64,000 nt of DNA from Azotimanducus sp963663145 (GTDB lineage Bacteria > Pseudomonadota > Gammaproteobacteria > Pseudomonadales > Azotimanducaceae): contig OY760134.1 in the NCBI GenBank assembly GCA_963663145.1, positions 2,604,001 through 2,668,000 on the forward strand. The letters run 5' to 3'. The position numbers and the translations under genes are program-made. Every line of letters begins with the position of its first letter. Positions within the stretch are counted from its first letter, which is position 1. Below, one piece after another: positions 54,624 through 63,210 of this stretch. The notes under the pieces were generated by a model. That model made no database searches, was not told the origin of the DNA, and was given only the letters and a program-made list of their open reading frames with translations.

Positions 54624-55850
54624 TTGTCGGTGACCGAGTCCGAACTTCAACAAATCATCGAGGAGGGCGAAGGCGCTCAAGTCGAATTCAAGCGCGACCG
54701 TGTCCGGCCTGAGCAACTTGCCAAGGAGATTTTAGCGCTGGCCAACATGAATGGCGGCAGGATATTGCTCGGAGTAGACGACGATAGCGTCATCAGTGGC
54801 ATCAATCGCGGGAATGTAGAGGAATGGCTGATGGAAACCGTGGTCGGGCGACCTGTGACACCGCAGTTCGTTCCCAGCTACGAAGAGGTTTCGATCATTG
54901 GAGTCAAGGTTGCCATCATCACCGTTCCAATGAGCGCGGCTAAGCCCTACGCTGTTCAGCATGGCGACCGGCAAGACTATTACTTGCGCTACGGCAGCGT
55001 CTGCCGACTCGCGACACGTGAACGAATGTTGCGGTTGTTTGAGAGTGGCGGCCTGCTGGCGATTGAAAAGCTGCCCATTCATGGCGGCGCTACAGGTGAG
55101 TTGGACAAGCGTCGGCTGAAGGAGTACTTCAGTCGAATTCTAGGAGATGAGGTCGAGGACTGGCATCGCACCTTGCTGAATCGTGACTTGCTGATTGCGG
55201 CCGAAAGCGAAACGGACGTTCTTTGCTCCTATGCTGGCTGCGCCCTGTTCGCATTGGGGCCGCGCCGCCGCCTTCCCCAAGCCGGAATTCGCCTCATGGT
55301 GTTTCCGGGTGTCGATATGGAGTGCGATGCCAGTCTCGACGAAGTACTTGACCTGCCTCGCGTCGGACTCGGCGAGCAAAAGCCGGGCAAGTTTATCGAA
55401 CAATCCTTGCCCGAACGCACACTCAGCTACCTACAACCGCACATCAGCAAGGAACGTTTGATCGGAACTACGCGCAAGCGCACTTGGGACTATCCTCCGG
55501 AGGTCATCCGTGAATTGGTAGTCAATGCCTTCGCCCACCGTGATTGGACCCGCCAGCACGACATCGGGCTCACCGTTATTCGGGACCGGATGGAAGTAAC
55601 CAACCCCGGAGCCCTGCCAAACGGCATGACCATCGAAAAAATCAGGAGCGGCCAGCAAGTGCCGCGCAACACCAACATGGTGCGCATCCTGCGCGACTAT
55701 GGGATGATGGATGACTGCGGCATGAGGATTCGCAGGAAGGTCATACCGCTGATGCGGGAGCAAAACGGCTCGGAGCCGGAATTTGAGGGACTACTTCAAG
55801 ATGACGCTACGATGCGGAGAAGCGGATTGACGCAGGCGGACGGAGGCTAG
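54624..55850 (+). CDS. AlbA_2/Schlafen-type ATP-binding regulator-like protein (RecG-like)
   Basis: A 408-residue protein of the group often labelled ATP-binding protein or RecG-like transcriptional regulator. The N-terminal AlbA_2 domain has EGEGAQVEFKRD and NGGRILLGVDDD. The C-terminal part has a GHKL-type ATPase core: ELVVNAFAHRDW (Asn/His of the N-box) and EVTNPGALPNGM (G1 region). Start TTG at 54624 or GTG at 54630. It lies between P450 copy D and the yhhQ scar and may have arrived with the rearrangement; relation to the P450s is unproven. Confidence 0.82.
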   Translation: MSVTESELQQIIEEGEGAQVEFKRDRVRPEQLAKEILALANMNGGRILLGVDDDSVISGINRGNVEEWLMETVVGRPVTPQFVPSYEEVSIIGVKVAIITVPMSAAKPYAVQHGDRQDYYLRYGSVCRLATRERMLRLFESGGLLAIEKLPIHGGATGELDKRRLKEYFSRILGDEVEDWHRTLLNRDLLIAAESETDVLCSYAGCALFALGPRRRLPQAGIRLMVFPGVDMECDASLDEVLDLPRVGLGEQKPGKFIEQSLPERTLSYLQPHISKERLIGTTRKRTWDYPPEVIRELVVNAFAHRDWTRQHDIGLTVIRDRMEVTNPGALPNGMTIEKIRSGQQVPRNTNMVRILRDYGMMDDCGMRIRRKVIPLMREQNGSEPEFEGLLQDDATMRRSGLTQADGG

Positions 55851-55921
55851 AAATCATGTATTGACCTTGTCTCCCGACGAGCGCGGTTGGGTCGGGCACA
55901 TCGGGGGGTGCCCCAGGGCAT

Positions 55922-56000
55922 TGATCGACACAGGCCCCATGTACATCGCCCGCCACTACCTACGGCGATACATCGGTGACGAGGCAGGCACAAAGGAACT
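55922..56000 (+). pseudogene. Duplicated 3' end of yhhQ
   Basis: The bases from 55922 repeat 47963-48040, the end of yhhQ, with only three substitutions in the first 68 bases before small indels. Read in frame they give IDTGPMYIARHYLRRYIG. The following GTGCAACCGGAACATCC also resembles the yhhQ 3' flank (GTGAACGGAAGCTATTT). No start or upstream part of the gene is present. In both places the segment stands next to the 3' end of a minus-strand GPP34-P450 gene, so it marks the edge of a duplicated block. Confidence 0.88.
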
Positions 56001-56032
56001 GTGCAACCGGAACATCCTTTAAATCCCCCCCC

Positions 56033-56544
56033 CTACGACAGAACCCGAGCGAGCTCCCGAAGTCTCGTTTTCGGAGCACATCCGCGTTGGCCGTCCCTCC
56101 CCTCGGGTTCGCCCGGCTCCCGGCGCCAGCCCTCCACCCGCTTGATTTTGCCGGCCGTCTCGTCCAGCAGGCCGAGCAGGTGGAAGCCGAAGCGCACCTC
56201 CCTCAGCCCGTCCTCCAAGACGAGCGGCTCCACCCCCACCGGCTCGCCCGCCGCAGCCCGTCCATCACCTTCTTCGGTCCGAAGCCCGTGTGCGCCTTCT
56301 TGTACTTCACGATCCGCTCCGCCAGCTCCGGCGGCGGCGGCGTCCGCGGATGGCCCCGCGGACGCCTCGACCACTCCTCCAGCCCGGACCACCCGAACTC
56401 CAGCTGCCGCACGATCCACTTGTCCCACGTCGGCCGACTGATCCCGCAGTGCGCGCACAGCGCCTTCTTGCTCCACAGACCGCTCAGGTGGTCCGCCACG
56501 AACCCTACCTTCTCATCCATTGCGCTCGAATCCTTCCACGGCAT
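56033..56544 (-). pseudogene. IS481-like transposase remnant
   Basis: From ATG at 56542-56544 the minus strand reads MPWKDSSAMDEKVGFVADHL, CAHCGISRPTWDKWIVRQ and TGFGPKKVMDGLRR, typical of the N-terminal helix-turn-helix of IS481-type transposases. After a frame change near 56230 a short tail reads GVEPLVLEDGLREVRFGFHL, the C-terminal end of such proteins. The whole DDE catalytic core is missing, so this is a deleted, dead copy. It is more GC-rich than its surroundings and lies between the yhhQ scar and P450 copy B. I saw no clear terminal inverted repeats. Confidence 0.7.
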
Positions 56545-56686
56545 CGGCCGCTCCTTCTTCTCCACATACACCCGCAAAAATGTAAACCATGTTTCCGGTC
56601 TGTACCGGGGGGTGCGCTCTTTAACTCGCGATTTGGATTTGTTCCATAAGAGGGGGAGTGTTACCCCTTCTCCGCTTGCTTCCTTG

Positions 56687-58708
56687 TCAGGCGTCCAATG
56701 CTGGAAACTGGTGGCGAACTTCGTTGACTCTGATGGAAAAGTCCTTGTTTGGCGCGCTGGTGGGAAACGGGTTTATTTTCAGATCGTAGCTTGAGGGACT
56801 CGATGTCAGATCGAAATGATGCGCGATCATGAGGATGTTGATGACCATCTGCAGATCCACCCACCGGGAACCAAGGCACTTATGCGTGCCCAATCCGAAG
56901 GGTGCGTAAACACCCAGTTCCATTTTCTCTTCGCGTTCGGGCAGGAAACGATCAATGTCAAATTGAAGGGGGTCGGGAAAGTGCTCTTCCAAGAAATGCG
57001 AACCCGTCTGCGCGATGACAAGACGTGTACCGACCGCTATCTCGTGACCCTCAACGGTGCAAGGGTTCATGACGTGTCGCAATTGTACGGGGATCACTGG
57101 AAATATACGATGGGTTTCCAAATGCAATCGATACGCGGTGTCCACCGCCTGCGGTGTGAAGTCCTTTGCGCTTGGGTTGCCTTTGCCAAAGAGCGCATCC
57201 GCTTCGGCTTTGATTCTCTCGTACACTTCCTTGTGCGAGGACATGGTTGACACCGCGAAGGCAAGTCCGCTTCCCAGGTAGATGCTGGCGATCAAGGCGG
57301 CAAGAAAATAGAAATTTAGGTCGGTCTGAGGGAGAAACTGTGGATCTTCCGCATGAATGCGGAGGTATTCGTCAACGAGGTCGGTCTTCTGGTCCATTCT
57401 CAGACCAGGGGTGTGCGCGGAATGAATGCTGCCCAAGACCTCCTCGAGCAGCTTTCGTTTTCTCTTCATTGCGGGTGTGTGAAGCGCAATCTCCGGGAGT
57501 GCGTGCATGGCCCGCACGGTCAAGGCGCGGTGCTGGTAGTCCATAACATCCTCAATGTATTCTGCTGTGTCCACACTGAGAATAAGGTGGGATACCTGCC
57601 TGCTCATAAGTGATCGGCAAGCGTTTGTGCCATTGAAGCTCTTGCCGACCTTCCAATCTTGAAGTGAAGAGCGACAGTGCAAGTACAGTTCTTCGAGTTT
57701 GTATTCAAGGGCCCCTCTCGAATAGCCTCTGTTCAAGGCTTTACGTAGCCGGAAGTGCTCGGCACCGTCCATACCGGGTAATGTTCTGGACGCACCGAAC
57801 AGATTTTCCAAACCCCAGATATAGTCTTTGGTGCGCAGGTAGTTGCGTCCCTGCTTATGGAACCATTTGTTGGTATCTCGGCCGACAAGGATCATCATCC
57901 TCTGTTTGCTGAAGGGCACATTGACCTCCACCACGCTGCCGTGCATGCGGTAGATTTCCGCCATGAGCTTTGCAATGTTGCCCTGTCGCAAGCACTTACG
58001 CGCGCTCTTGTTCCCCAAGATGTCCCGCAGGCGTAGTTTGGGAATCTCTTTGGTGGCAGCGAAACGCATCGGCGGTGGCTGCATGCAAATGCCTCGCACG
58101 GCCTCGCCGATCGTTCGCGAGACGAGGTCCATTCTGGTGAAAAGCTCAACGCGCTCAATCACCTCTTCGTAATCCTCGATTGGCATCAAGTAGCGGAGCG
58201 CATCGCAAGTGTTGGCGAGGCCAATCAATATGACATCGCGTGGGTCGGGAATCTCGTCTGCAAAGAGCGTTTGCCGAATGCGCGCCCGCGCTTCGGTCCG
58301 CATCGCTCCATTCTTACTTGGATATATGCCCGAACGCGCCACGCTTCGTGACAAGCTCCAGTAGCCTGCCTGATCGTGGTCGAGAATCCCCTCCCCGACG
58401 AGCCGATCAAGCAGGGTCTCGATAACGGATTCGGAGCGATGCGCTGTTTTCTCCACCCAGTACTGGGTGCTCCGAGTTTCCTTTTCGCTGGCGATTTCTT
58501 GCAGCACCGAATCCAACGCGTCATCGCCGGTGGCTGTCGCATCAATTAAGTTGAGAGATTGAAGATCTGTGTCGATGCGATTGTCGAGCGCGAGATCGGC
58601 AAGGATAGCGCCTGCGGTCACGCAGGACAGGCTCCAACTCGGAATGGGATGAAAGTAGCCGCTGTCCTCACTGAGTAACAGCAGCAAGATTTCCTCGGAG
58701 ATTCGCAC
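56687..58708 (-). CDS. GPP34 domain-cytochrome P450 fusion, copy B
   Basis: A 673-residue fusion very similar to copy A. GPP34 domain: EEILLLLLSEDSGYFHP, Trp in PSWSLSC, LADLALDNRIDTD, DATATGDDALD, DPRDVILIGLANTCDALRYL. P450 domain: METHR in LHLETHRIFPVIPV (ExxR) and FGLGTHKCLGSR with Cys611. The GTG at 58706-58708 with GGGGGA upstream corresponds to the start of copy A; a longer frame to 58825 overlaps the RND gene end and adds unrelated residues. It follows the RND pump by 109 bases, so pump, fusion protein and P450 can share one transcript. Confidence 0.88.
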   Translation of the reverse strand: MRISEEILLLLLSEDSGYFHPIPSWSLSCVTAGAILADLALDNRIDTDLQSLNLIDATATGDDALDSVLQEIASEKETRSTQYWVEKTAHRSESVIETLLDRLVGEGILDHDQAGYWSLSRSVARSGIYPSKNGAMRTEARARIRQTLFADEIPDPRDVILIGLANTCDALRYLMPIEDYEEVIERVELFTRMDLVSRTIGEAVRGICMQPPPMRFAATKEIPKLRLRDILGNKSARKCLRQGNIAKLMAEIYRMHGSVVEVNVPFSKQRMMILVGRDTNKWFHKQGRNYLRTKDYIWGLENLFGASRTLPGMDGAEHFRLRKALNRGYSRGALEYKLEELYLHCRSSLQDWKVGKSFNGTNACRSLMSRQVSHLILSVDTAEYIEDVMDYQHRALTVRAMHALPEIALHTPAMKRKRKLLEEVLGSIHSAHTPGLRMDQKTDLVDEYLRIHAEDPQFLPQTDLNFYFLAALIASIYLGSGLAFAVSTMSSHKEVYERIKAEADALFGKGNPSAKDFTPQAVDTAYRLHLETHRIFPVIPVQLRHVMNPCTVEGHEIAVGTRLVIAQTGSHFLEEHFPDPLQFDIDRFLPEREEKMELGVYAPFGLGTHKCLGSRWVDLQMVINILMIAHHFDLTSSPSSYDLKINPFPTSAPNKDFSIRVNEVRHQFPALDA

Positions 58709-58817
58709 AACTGTTCCCCCGCACCCGCAATGCCTTATTCTTCTTAGAATATCAAACTTTTGTGACGGCTGGCTGTTCAAGGTTCCAGACCGATTCGTCA
58801 TCGACTGATATCTACCC

Positions 58818-61800
58818 TCAATCAATCCGGCGCAAGCGGACGGACGCCAGCGCGGGGACGAGCACCATCAGAAGTGAAGTCGTGATAATGATTCCGAAGC
58901 CGAGCGATGCGGCGAAGGGCCGCAAGAATTGCGCCTGAATAGCTGTCTCCAGAATCAGCGGCGTGAACCCGAGGAATGTCGTCACCGAGGTCAGCATAAT
59001 TGGCCTGAAGCGTCCCTTGGCGCCTTCGATGATTGCGGTGCGGGGTGAATCGCCTTGGGCGAGCCTCTGTTCAATGAAGTCCATCATAACCAGCGAATCG
59101 TTGACCACAACTCCGCAGAGCCCGAGGAAGCCCAGAATGGCCGTGGTCGTGAAGGGAATTCCCAGGATCAGGTGCCCCAAGATGACCCCAATCAGCCCGA
59201 AGGGGATCACGCCCATGACGATAAACGGCTTGGTGTAGGAGCGAAGAGGAATCGCTAAGAGCGCGAACATGGCGAGCATGGCGATCGCAAACCCGCGATA
59301 CAGCGCGTCGAGCGAATCGAACTGCTGTTGCTGTTCGCCTCCGAGGATGTAGGTCAATCCTGGCGCCGCGGCTGTCAGATCGGGAAGGATCGAATCAACC
59401 ACTATGCCATTGGCCACCCCACCGGTGATCACCGATTGATCCACGTCGGCGGTGACCCTGACGACGCGCTGCCCGTCCCTGCGCTGGATCGATGGCGGAG
59501 AGATACCGGAATCCAGAAAGGCGACCTGACTTAAGGGGACTTCAGCGCCTTCGGGGGTGCGGATCAGATACCGTTCGATATCTGTGATCGACTCGCGCTC
59601 GTTTTCGGGTAAGCGCACGTATACGCGCACTTCGTCACGACCCCGCTGCACCCGTTGTACCTCGGTTCCGAAATAGGCCGAACGGGCCTGCAGTGCCAGC
59701 GCCTCGGCGGTGAGTCCGAGCGTACGCGCTTCCGGCCGCAACCTAATTTGGATTTCGCGGATGCCAGGCGCATGGTCCGAGCGAACATCGAAAACCCCCT
59801 CGATCTGCCACAGACGGTCGGTCAGCGTCGTGGCGATTGAGGGTAGGCGCTCCGAATCGGTGTGCGACAGAACCACCTCCACAGGATTGCCTAGGTCGAT
59901 GGTCTCTCCGCTGTAGGTGATGCCGCGTACGTAGGGGAGTATGCCCACTTCGTCTCTCCAAGCCTGAGCGATCCTCGCCGTGGACATGTTTCGCTGCTGC
60001 ATGCCAAGAAGCTGCAATTCAACCGCAGCAATATTGGCTTCCAGATTCAGCGTCGGATTCGGCGTGACCCCACCGCCTTCAAGGCGAGGTCCTTGGCCGA
60101 CGGTCAAAGTCGCGCCTGACAGAATGGCGGGCGCATCATCCGGTCGACCCTCGGACAACCGCTCGATCACTCGTCGCCCAGCATCCTCGAGTTCCTGAGC
60201 CACCTCGAAGGTCCGCTCGGCCGTCGTTCCGTCGGGCATCTCCAATGTGGCGGTGACAACGTCACCTTCCACAGCTTCGGTGAAGGTAGAAACGACGATG
60301 CCCGCAGGCAGAAGGGAAACGCTGACGATGAGCAAACCTATGGCGCCGGTAATGACAATTGAGGGCCGGTCCGTGGCGAAATGCAAGGCCCGGTCCAGCG
60401 GGCCGTTCAGGAATCGGTTCAATTGGAGGTCGACATAGCCTCGGACCCGCGCCAGAAAGCGCTCAACGAAGTTGTTCGGCGTCCAATCTGGAGGTGGCAA
60501 TTTGGACAGGTGGTTTGGCAGGATGAATAGCGACTCCACCAAGGAGAACAGCAGCATGGCGGTGATCATGATCGGCAGCGCCTTCCAGATTTCCCCAATG
60601 CCGCCGGGTAGGAACAGGACGGGCGCGAACGCCATGATGGTAGTGAGGACCGCGAAGGTCAGCGGCACTTTGATTCGGCGTGCGCCGTCTATGGCCGCGT
60701 TCAGTCCAAGTGCGCCCAGACTGCGCTCACGATGAATGCTCTCGGCCACTATGATGGCATCGTCCACGATGATTCCGATCGCCAGCACGAAGATGAAGAG
60801 GGTGACCGTATTGAGTTCGAGGTCAAGCGCGAGCATTACGGCCAGTGTGCCGACGAACGCAGTCACAAGTCCTACGGCGACCCAGCCGGCGAGCCGCGTT
60901 TCTAGAAACAGGCCCAATGACACCAATACGAGAAGCAGTCCGAGGACAGCGTTCTTCTGCAGCAGCTCGACTCGCTCCGAGTAGATTTGGGATTCGTCAT
61001 TGAGAATGTCCACATTCACGCCAGCGGGGAGGGACGGGACAATGACGTTGGCGACATGCTCCCGCACTGCCTCGGCCACCTCCATGACCTGCTCTCCCTC
61101 GGCCTTGGAAACCTCCACGAAGGCGGCCGGGCTGTTCTCGTGCCGCACGATGAGATCGCTGTCGCGAAAACCATCGCGCACTTGGGCGATATCGCCCAAG
61201 CGCACGGCCGTGCCATCGCGCTTCGCCAGCACGACGATTTCCTCGAAATTCTGTTGTACGTAGCGCTGCCCGAGGGTTCGGACGCGCACCTGTTGGTCGG
61301 GCGTGTCGATCTGACCGGCGGAAAGGTCGAGCGAACTGCCGCGAATCGCAGCGGCGATGTCATCGAGCGTCAGCCCGAAGGAACGAAGCTGGGCGAGAGG
61401 CACCTCGATAGAGATTTCGTATGCCTTGACGCCGCTGGTCTCAACAAGCGATACCGACTCGAGCGAAGCGAGTTCATCTTCAATCCAGTAGGCCAGCTCC
61501 TTGAGGGAGCGCTGCGGAATATCTCCGTAGACCACAAGGCGAATGATGCTTTGCAGGCTGGTCATCTCGGATATTTCCGGCCGTTCCGAGCCTGCGGGGA
61601 AGGATTGAATACGGTCGACCGCCGATTTGACCTCGTCGATGGCCTGGGGTATGTCAGTGCCGGACTTCACTTCGACTCGGACCGAAGCAATCCCGGGCGC
61701 GGCTACTGACTTGACCGCCCGCACGTAGTCGAAGGAACTGACCTGTTCCTCGATCTTGGCAACAATGGACTCCTCCACTTCTTCCGGGGTCGCGCCGGGG

Positions 61801-61976
61801 AAGGGCACGGAGACTTCGATGTGATTGAAGTGGATTTCCGGCCAGGAAACGCGCTCTAGGCCGGTCATAGACACCAGTCCCACCGCGATTATGGCGATCA
61901 TCAGCAGGTTGGCGGCAACGCCGTTGCTCGCCATGTAGGCGATCGGCCCGCCTTGAAGGCCCTCGCTGGGGTTCAT
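58818..61976 (-). CDS. RND-family efflux transporter, inner-membrane pump
   Basis: A 1052-residue AcrB/HAE1-type proton-driven exporter with 12 membrane helices and two large periplasmic loops. Helix 4 has the proton-relay aspartate pair in IGIIVDDAIIVAES. It has the SFDYVRAVKSVA porter-domain start and the C-terminal FGIIITTSLLMVLVPAL helix. Its last third is clearly homologous to the fragment at 50.1-51.1 kb. The start overlaps the membrane-fusion gene by four bases (ATGA). No outer-membrane TolC-like gene is in the window. Context suggests export of a lipid-like product rather than a drug; that is inference. Confidence 0.93.
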   Translation of the reverse strand: MNPSEGLQGGPIAYMASNGVAANLLMIAIIAVGLVSMTGLERVSWPEIHFNHIEVSVPFPGATPEEVEESIVAKIEEQVSSFDYVRAVKSVAAPGIASVRVEVKSGTDIPQAIDEVKSAVDRIQSFPAGSERPEISEMTSLQSIIRLVVYGDIPQRSLKELAYWIEDELASLESVSLVETSGVKAYEISIEVPLAQLRSFGLTLDDIAAAIRGSSLDLSAGQIDTPDQQVRVRTLGQRYVQQNFEEIVVLAKRDGTAVRLGDIAQVRDGFRDSDLIVRHENSPAAFVEVSKAEGEQVMEVAEAVREHVANVIVPSLPAGVNVDILNDESQIYSERVELLQKNAVLGLLLVLVSLGLFLETRLAGWVAVGLVTAFVGTLAVMLALDLELNTVTLFIFVLAIGIIVDDAIIVAESIHRERSLGALGLNAAIDGARRIKVPLTFAVLTTIMAFAPVLFLPGGIGEIWKALPIMITAMLLFSLVESLFILPNHLSKLPPPDWTPNNFVERFLARVRGYVDLQLNRFLNGPLDRALHFATDRPSIVITGAIGLLIVSVSLLPAGIVVSTFTEAVEGDVVTATLEMPDGTTAERTFEVAQELEDAGRRVIERLSEGRPDDAPAILSGATLTVGQGPRLEGGGVTPNPTLNLEANIAAVELQLLGMQQRNMSTARIAQAWRDEVGILPYVRGITYSGETIDLGNPVEVVLSHTDSERLPSIATTLTDRLWQIEGVFDVRSDHAPGIREIQIRLRPEARTLGLTAEALALQARSAYFGTEVQRVQRGRDEVRVYVRLPENERESITDIERYLIRTPEGAEVPLSQVAFLDSGISPPSIQRRDGQRVVRVTADVDQSVITGGVANGIVVDSILPDLTAAAPGLTYILGGEQQQQFDSLDALYRGFAIAMLAMFALLAIPLRSYTKPFIVMGVIPFGLIGVILGHLILGIPFTTTAILGFLGLCGVVVNDSLVMMDFIEQRLAQGDSPRTAIIEGAKGRFRPIMLTSVTTFLGFTPLILETAIQAQFLRPFAASLGFGIIITTSLLMVLVPALASVRLRRID

Positions 61977-63187
61977 TGTGCTCCGGCGGTGTCGGTGTGC
62001 ACGGTCATGCCTTCGACGGCAAACTGTATCCCGCCGGTCACCAGCGGCTGGCCATGCTCAAGACTCCCGGTGACGAATACCTCGTCTTTGCTTCGCTGCA
62101 AAATCCGCACCGGGACAATGGAAAGGGTGCCTCCCCGGTTCACCGCCCAGACCTCGTTGCCGGGCTGTAGCGCCGCTCGCCGAACGCGGAAGTGTTTTCC
62201 TGCGGCGCGCCCTTGGATCTCAATTTCCACAAACATACCGACCAGCAGCGGCGGTGGATCGACTGGCACGGAAGTGGAATCTAAGGTAAGTTCGGCCGAA
62301 AAGGGATCCGGCACGCGGATGATAAGGTCAATGGTGCGGGACTGTTCATCGAGCGATCCTTCGGCACGATCGACATAGCCTTGCCACGCATAGCGGGCGG
62401 CGCCATACTCCGCGATCACGCGCGCCGCGACGCTTTCGTCTGCATCACCCGGGCGAAGCGCCCACAGGCCCGGAATAAGCGCCGCTTCGGCACCGGAAAG
62501 GGGTGCGACCACCTCGGCGGATTCCGTAGCGATGAGCTGTGCAACCGGTTCCCCCGGCGACACGTATTTCCCAACCTCCACGGACTCTTCGCGCACGAAG
62601 CCATCGAAGGGCGAGATTACGCGTGTGCGGGACAAATCCTGACGGGCATCCGCGACCCTGGCCATGTCGCGGTCGAGCGCCGCTTGCGCCGCACGCAACT
62701 GTGGTTCGCGAAGCACTAAGGGAGAGGCGTCTGCAACAGACTCGGGATTCGATTGCCGAACGACGTACTGCTCGTATTCGAATCGAGCGATTCCCGCTTC
62801 CTCCTCTGCCTGTAGAAGTTCTGCTTGGCGTTCCGCCAGCGTCGCCTCAGCCTCTCGCAGCAGATACTCGTAGGTTTCTTGTTCGATCTGGAAGAGGCGC
62901 TGACCTTTGAGGAAATGTCCGCCACTCTGAAACGCGGGATCCACCCAGTCAATTCTGCCGCCAACCTGCGGGGCGAGGGCGATCTCGGCGCTTGGCCGGA
63001 CGGTGCCCGCAGCATGCACGACTATAGTGTCAGTTTCAGAAATGGCTGACACAGTGGTCACGAACGGATCCCGGTGCGGCAGATCTCGGCTCACCGGTTC
63101 GGGTGCCAAGGAGACGAGGAACACGGCCATCGCCACTGCACCAGCGATAATTCCGGCGGCTACCAAGAGATTTTTCAAATTGCGCAT
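61973..63187 (-). CDS. RND efflux periplasmic adaptor (membrane-fusion protein)
   Basis: A 404-residue HlyD/AcrA-type adaptor that joins the RND pump to an outer-membrane channel. It has one N-terminal membrane anchor (LLVAAGIIAGAVAMAVFLVS), the lipoyl-type half motifs (IALAPQVGGRIDWVDPAFQSG and VISPFDGFVREESVEVGKY), a coiled-coil hairpin rich in Glu/Ala/Gln between them, and a beta-barrel part ending near residue 390. No lipobox cysteine is seen, so it is probably anchored by its helix. It is 23 bases downstream of the methyltransferase and overlaps the pump start. Confidence 0.93.
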   Translation of the reverse strand: MRNLKNLLVAAGIIAGAVAMAVFLVSLAPEPVSRDLPHRDPFVTTVSAISETDTIVVHAAGTVRPSAEIALAPQVGGRIDWVDPAFQSGGHFLKGQRLFQIEQETYEYLLREAEATLAERQAELLQAEEEAGIARFEYEQYVVRQSNPESVADASPLVLREPQLRAAQAALDRDMARVADARQDLSRTRVISPFDGFVREESVEVGKYVSPGEPVAQLIATESAEVVAPLSGAEAALIPGLWALRPGDADESVAARVIAEYGAARYAWQGYVDRAEGSLDEQSRTIDLIIRVPDPFSAELTLDSTSVPVDPPPLLVGMFVEIEIQGRAAGKHFRVRRAALQPGNEVWAVNRGGTLSIVPVRILQRSKDEVFVTGSLEHGQPLVTGGIQFAVEGMTVHTDTAGAQ

Positions 63188-63210
63188 GATTCGTTACTCG
63201 ATTGGAGGCG

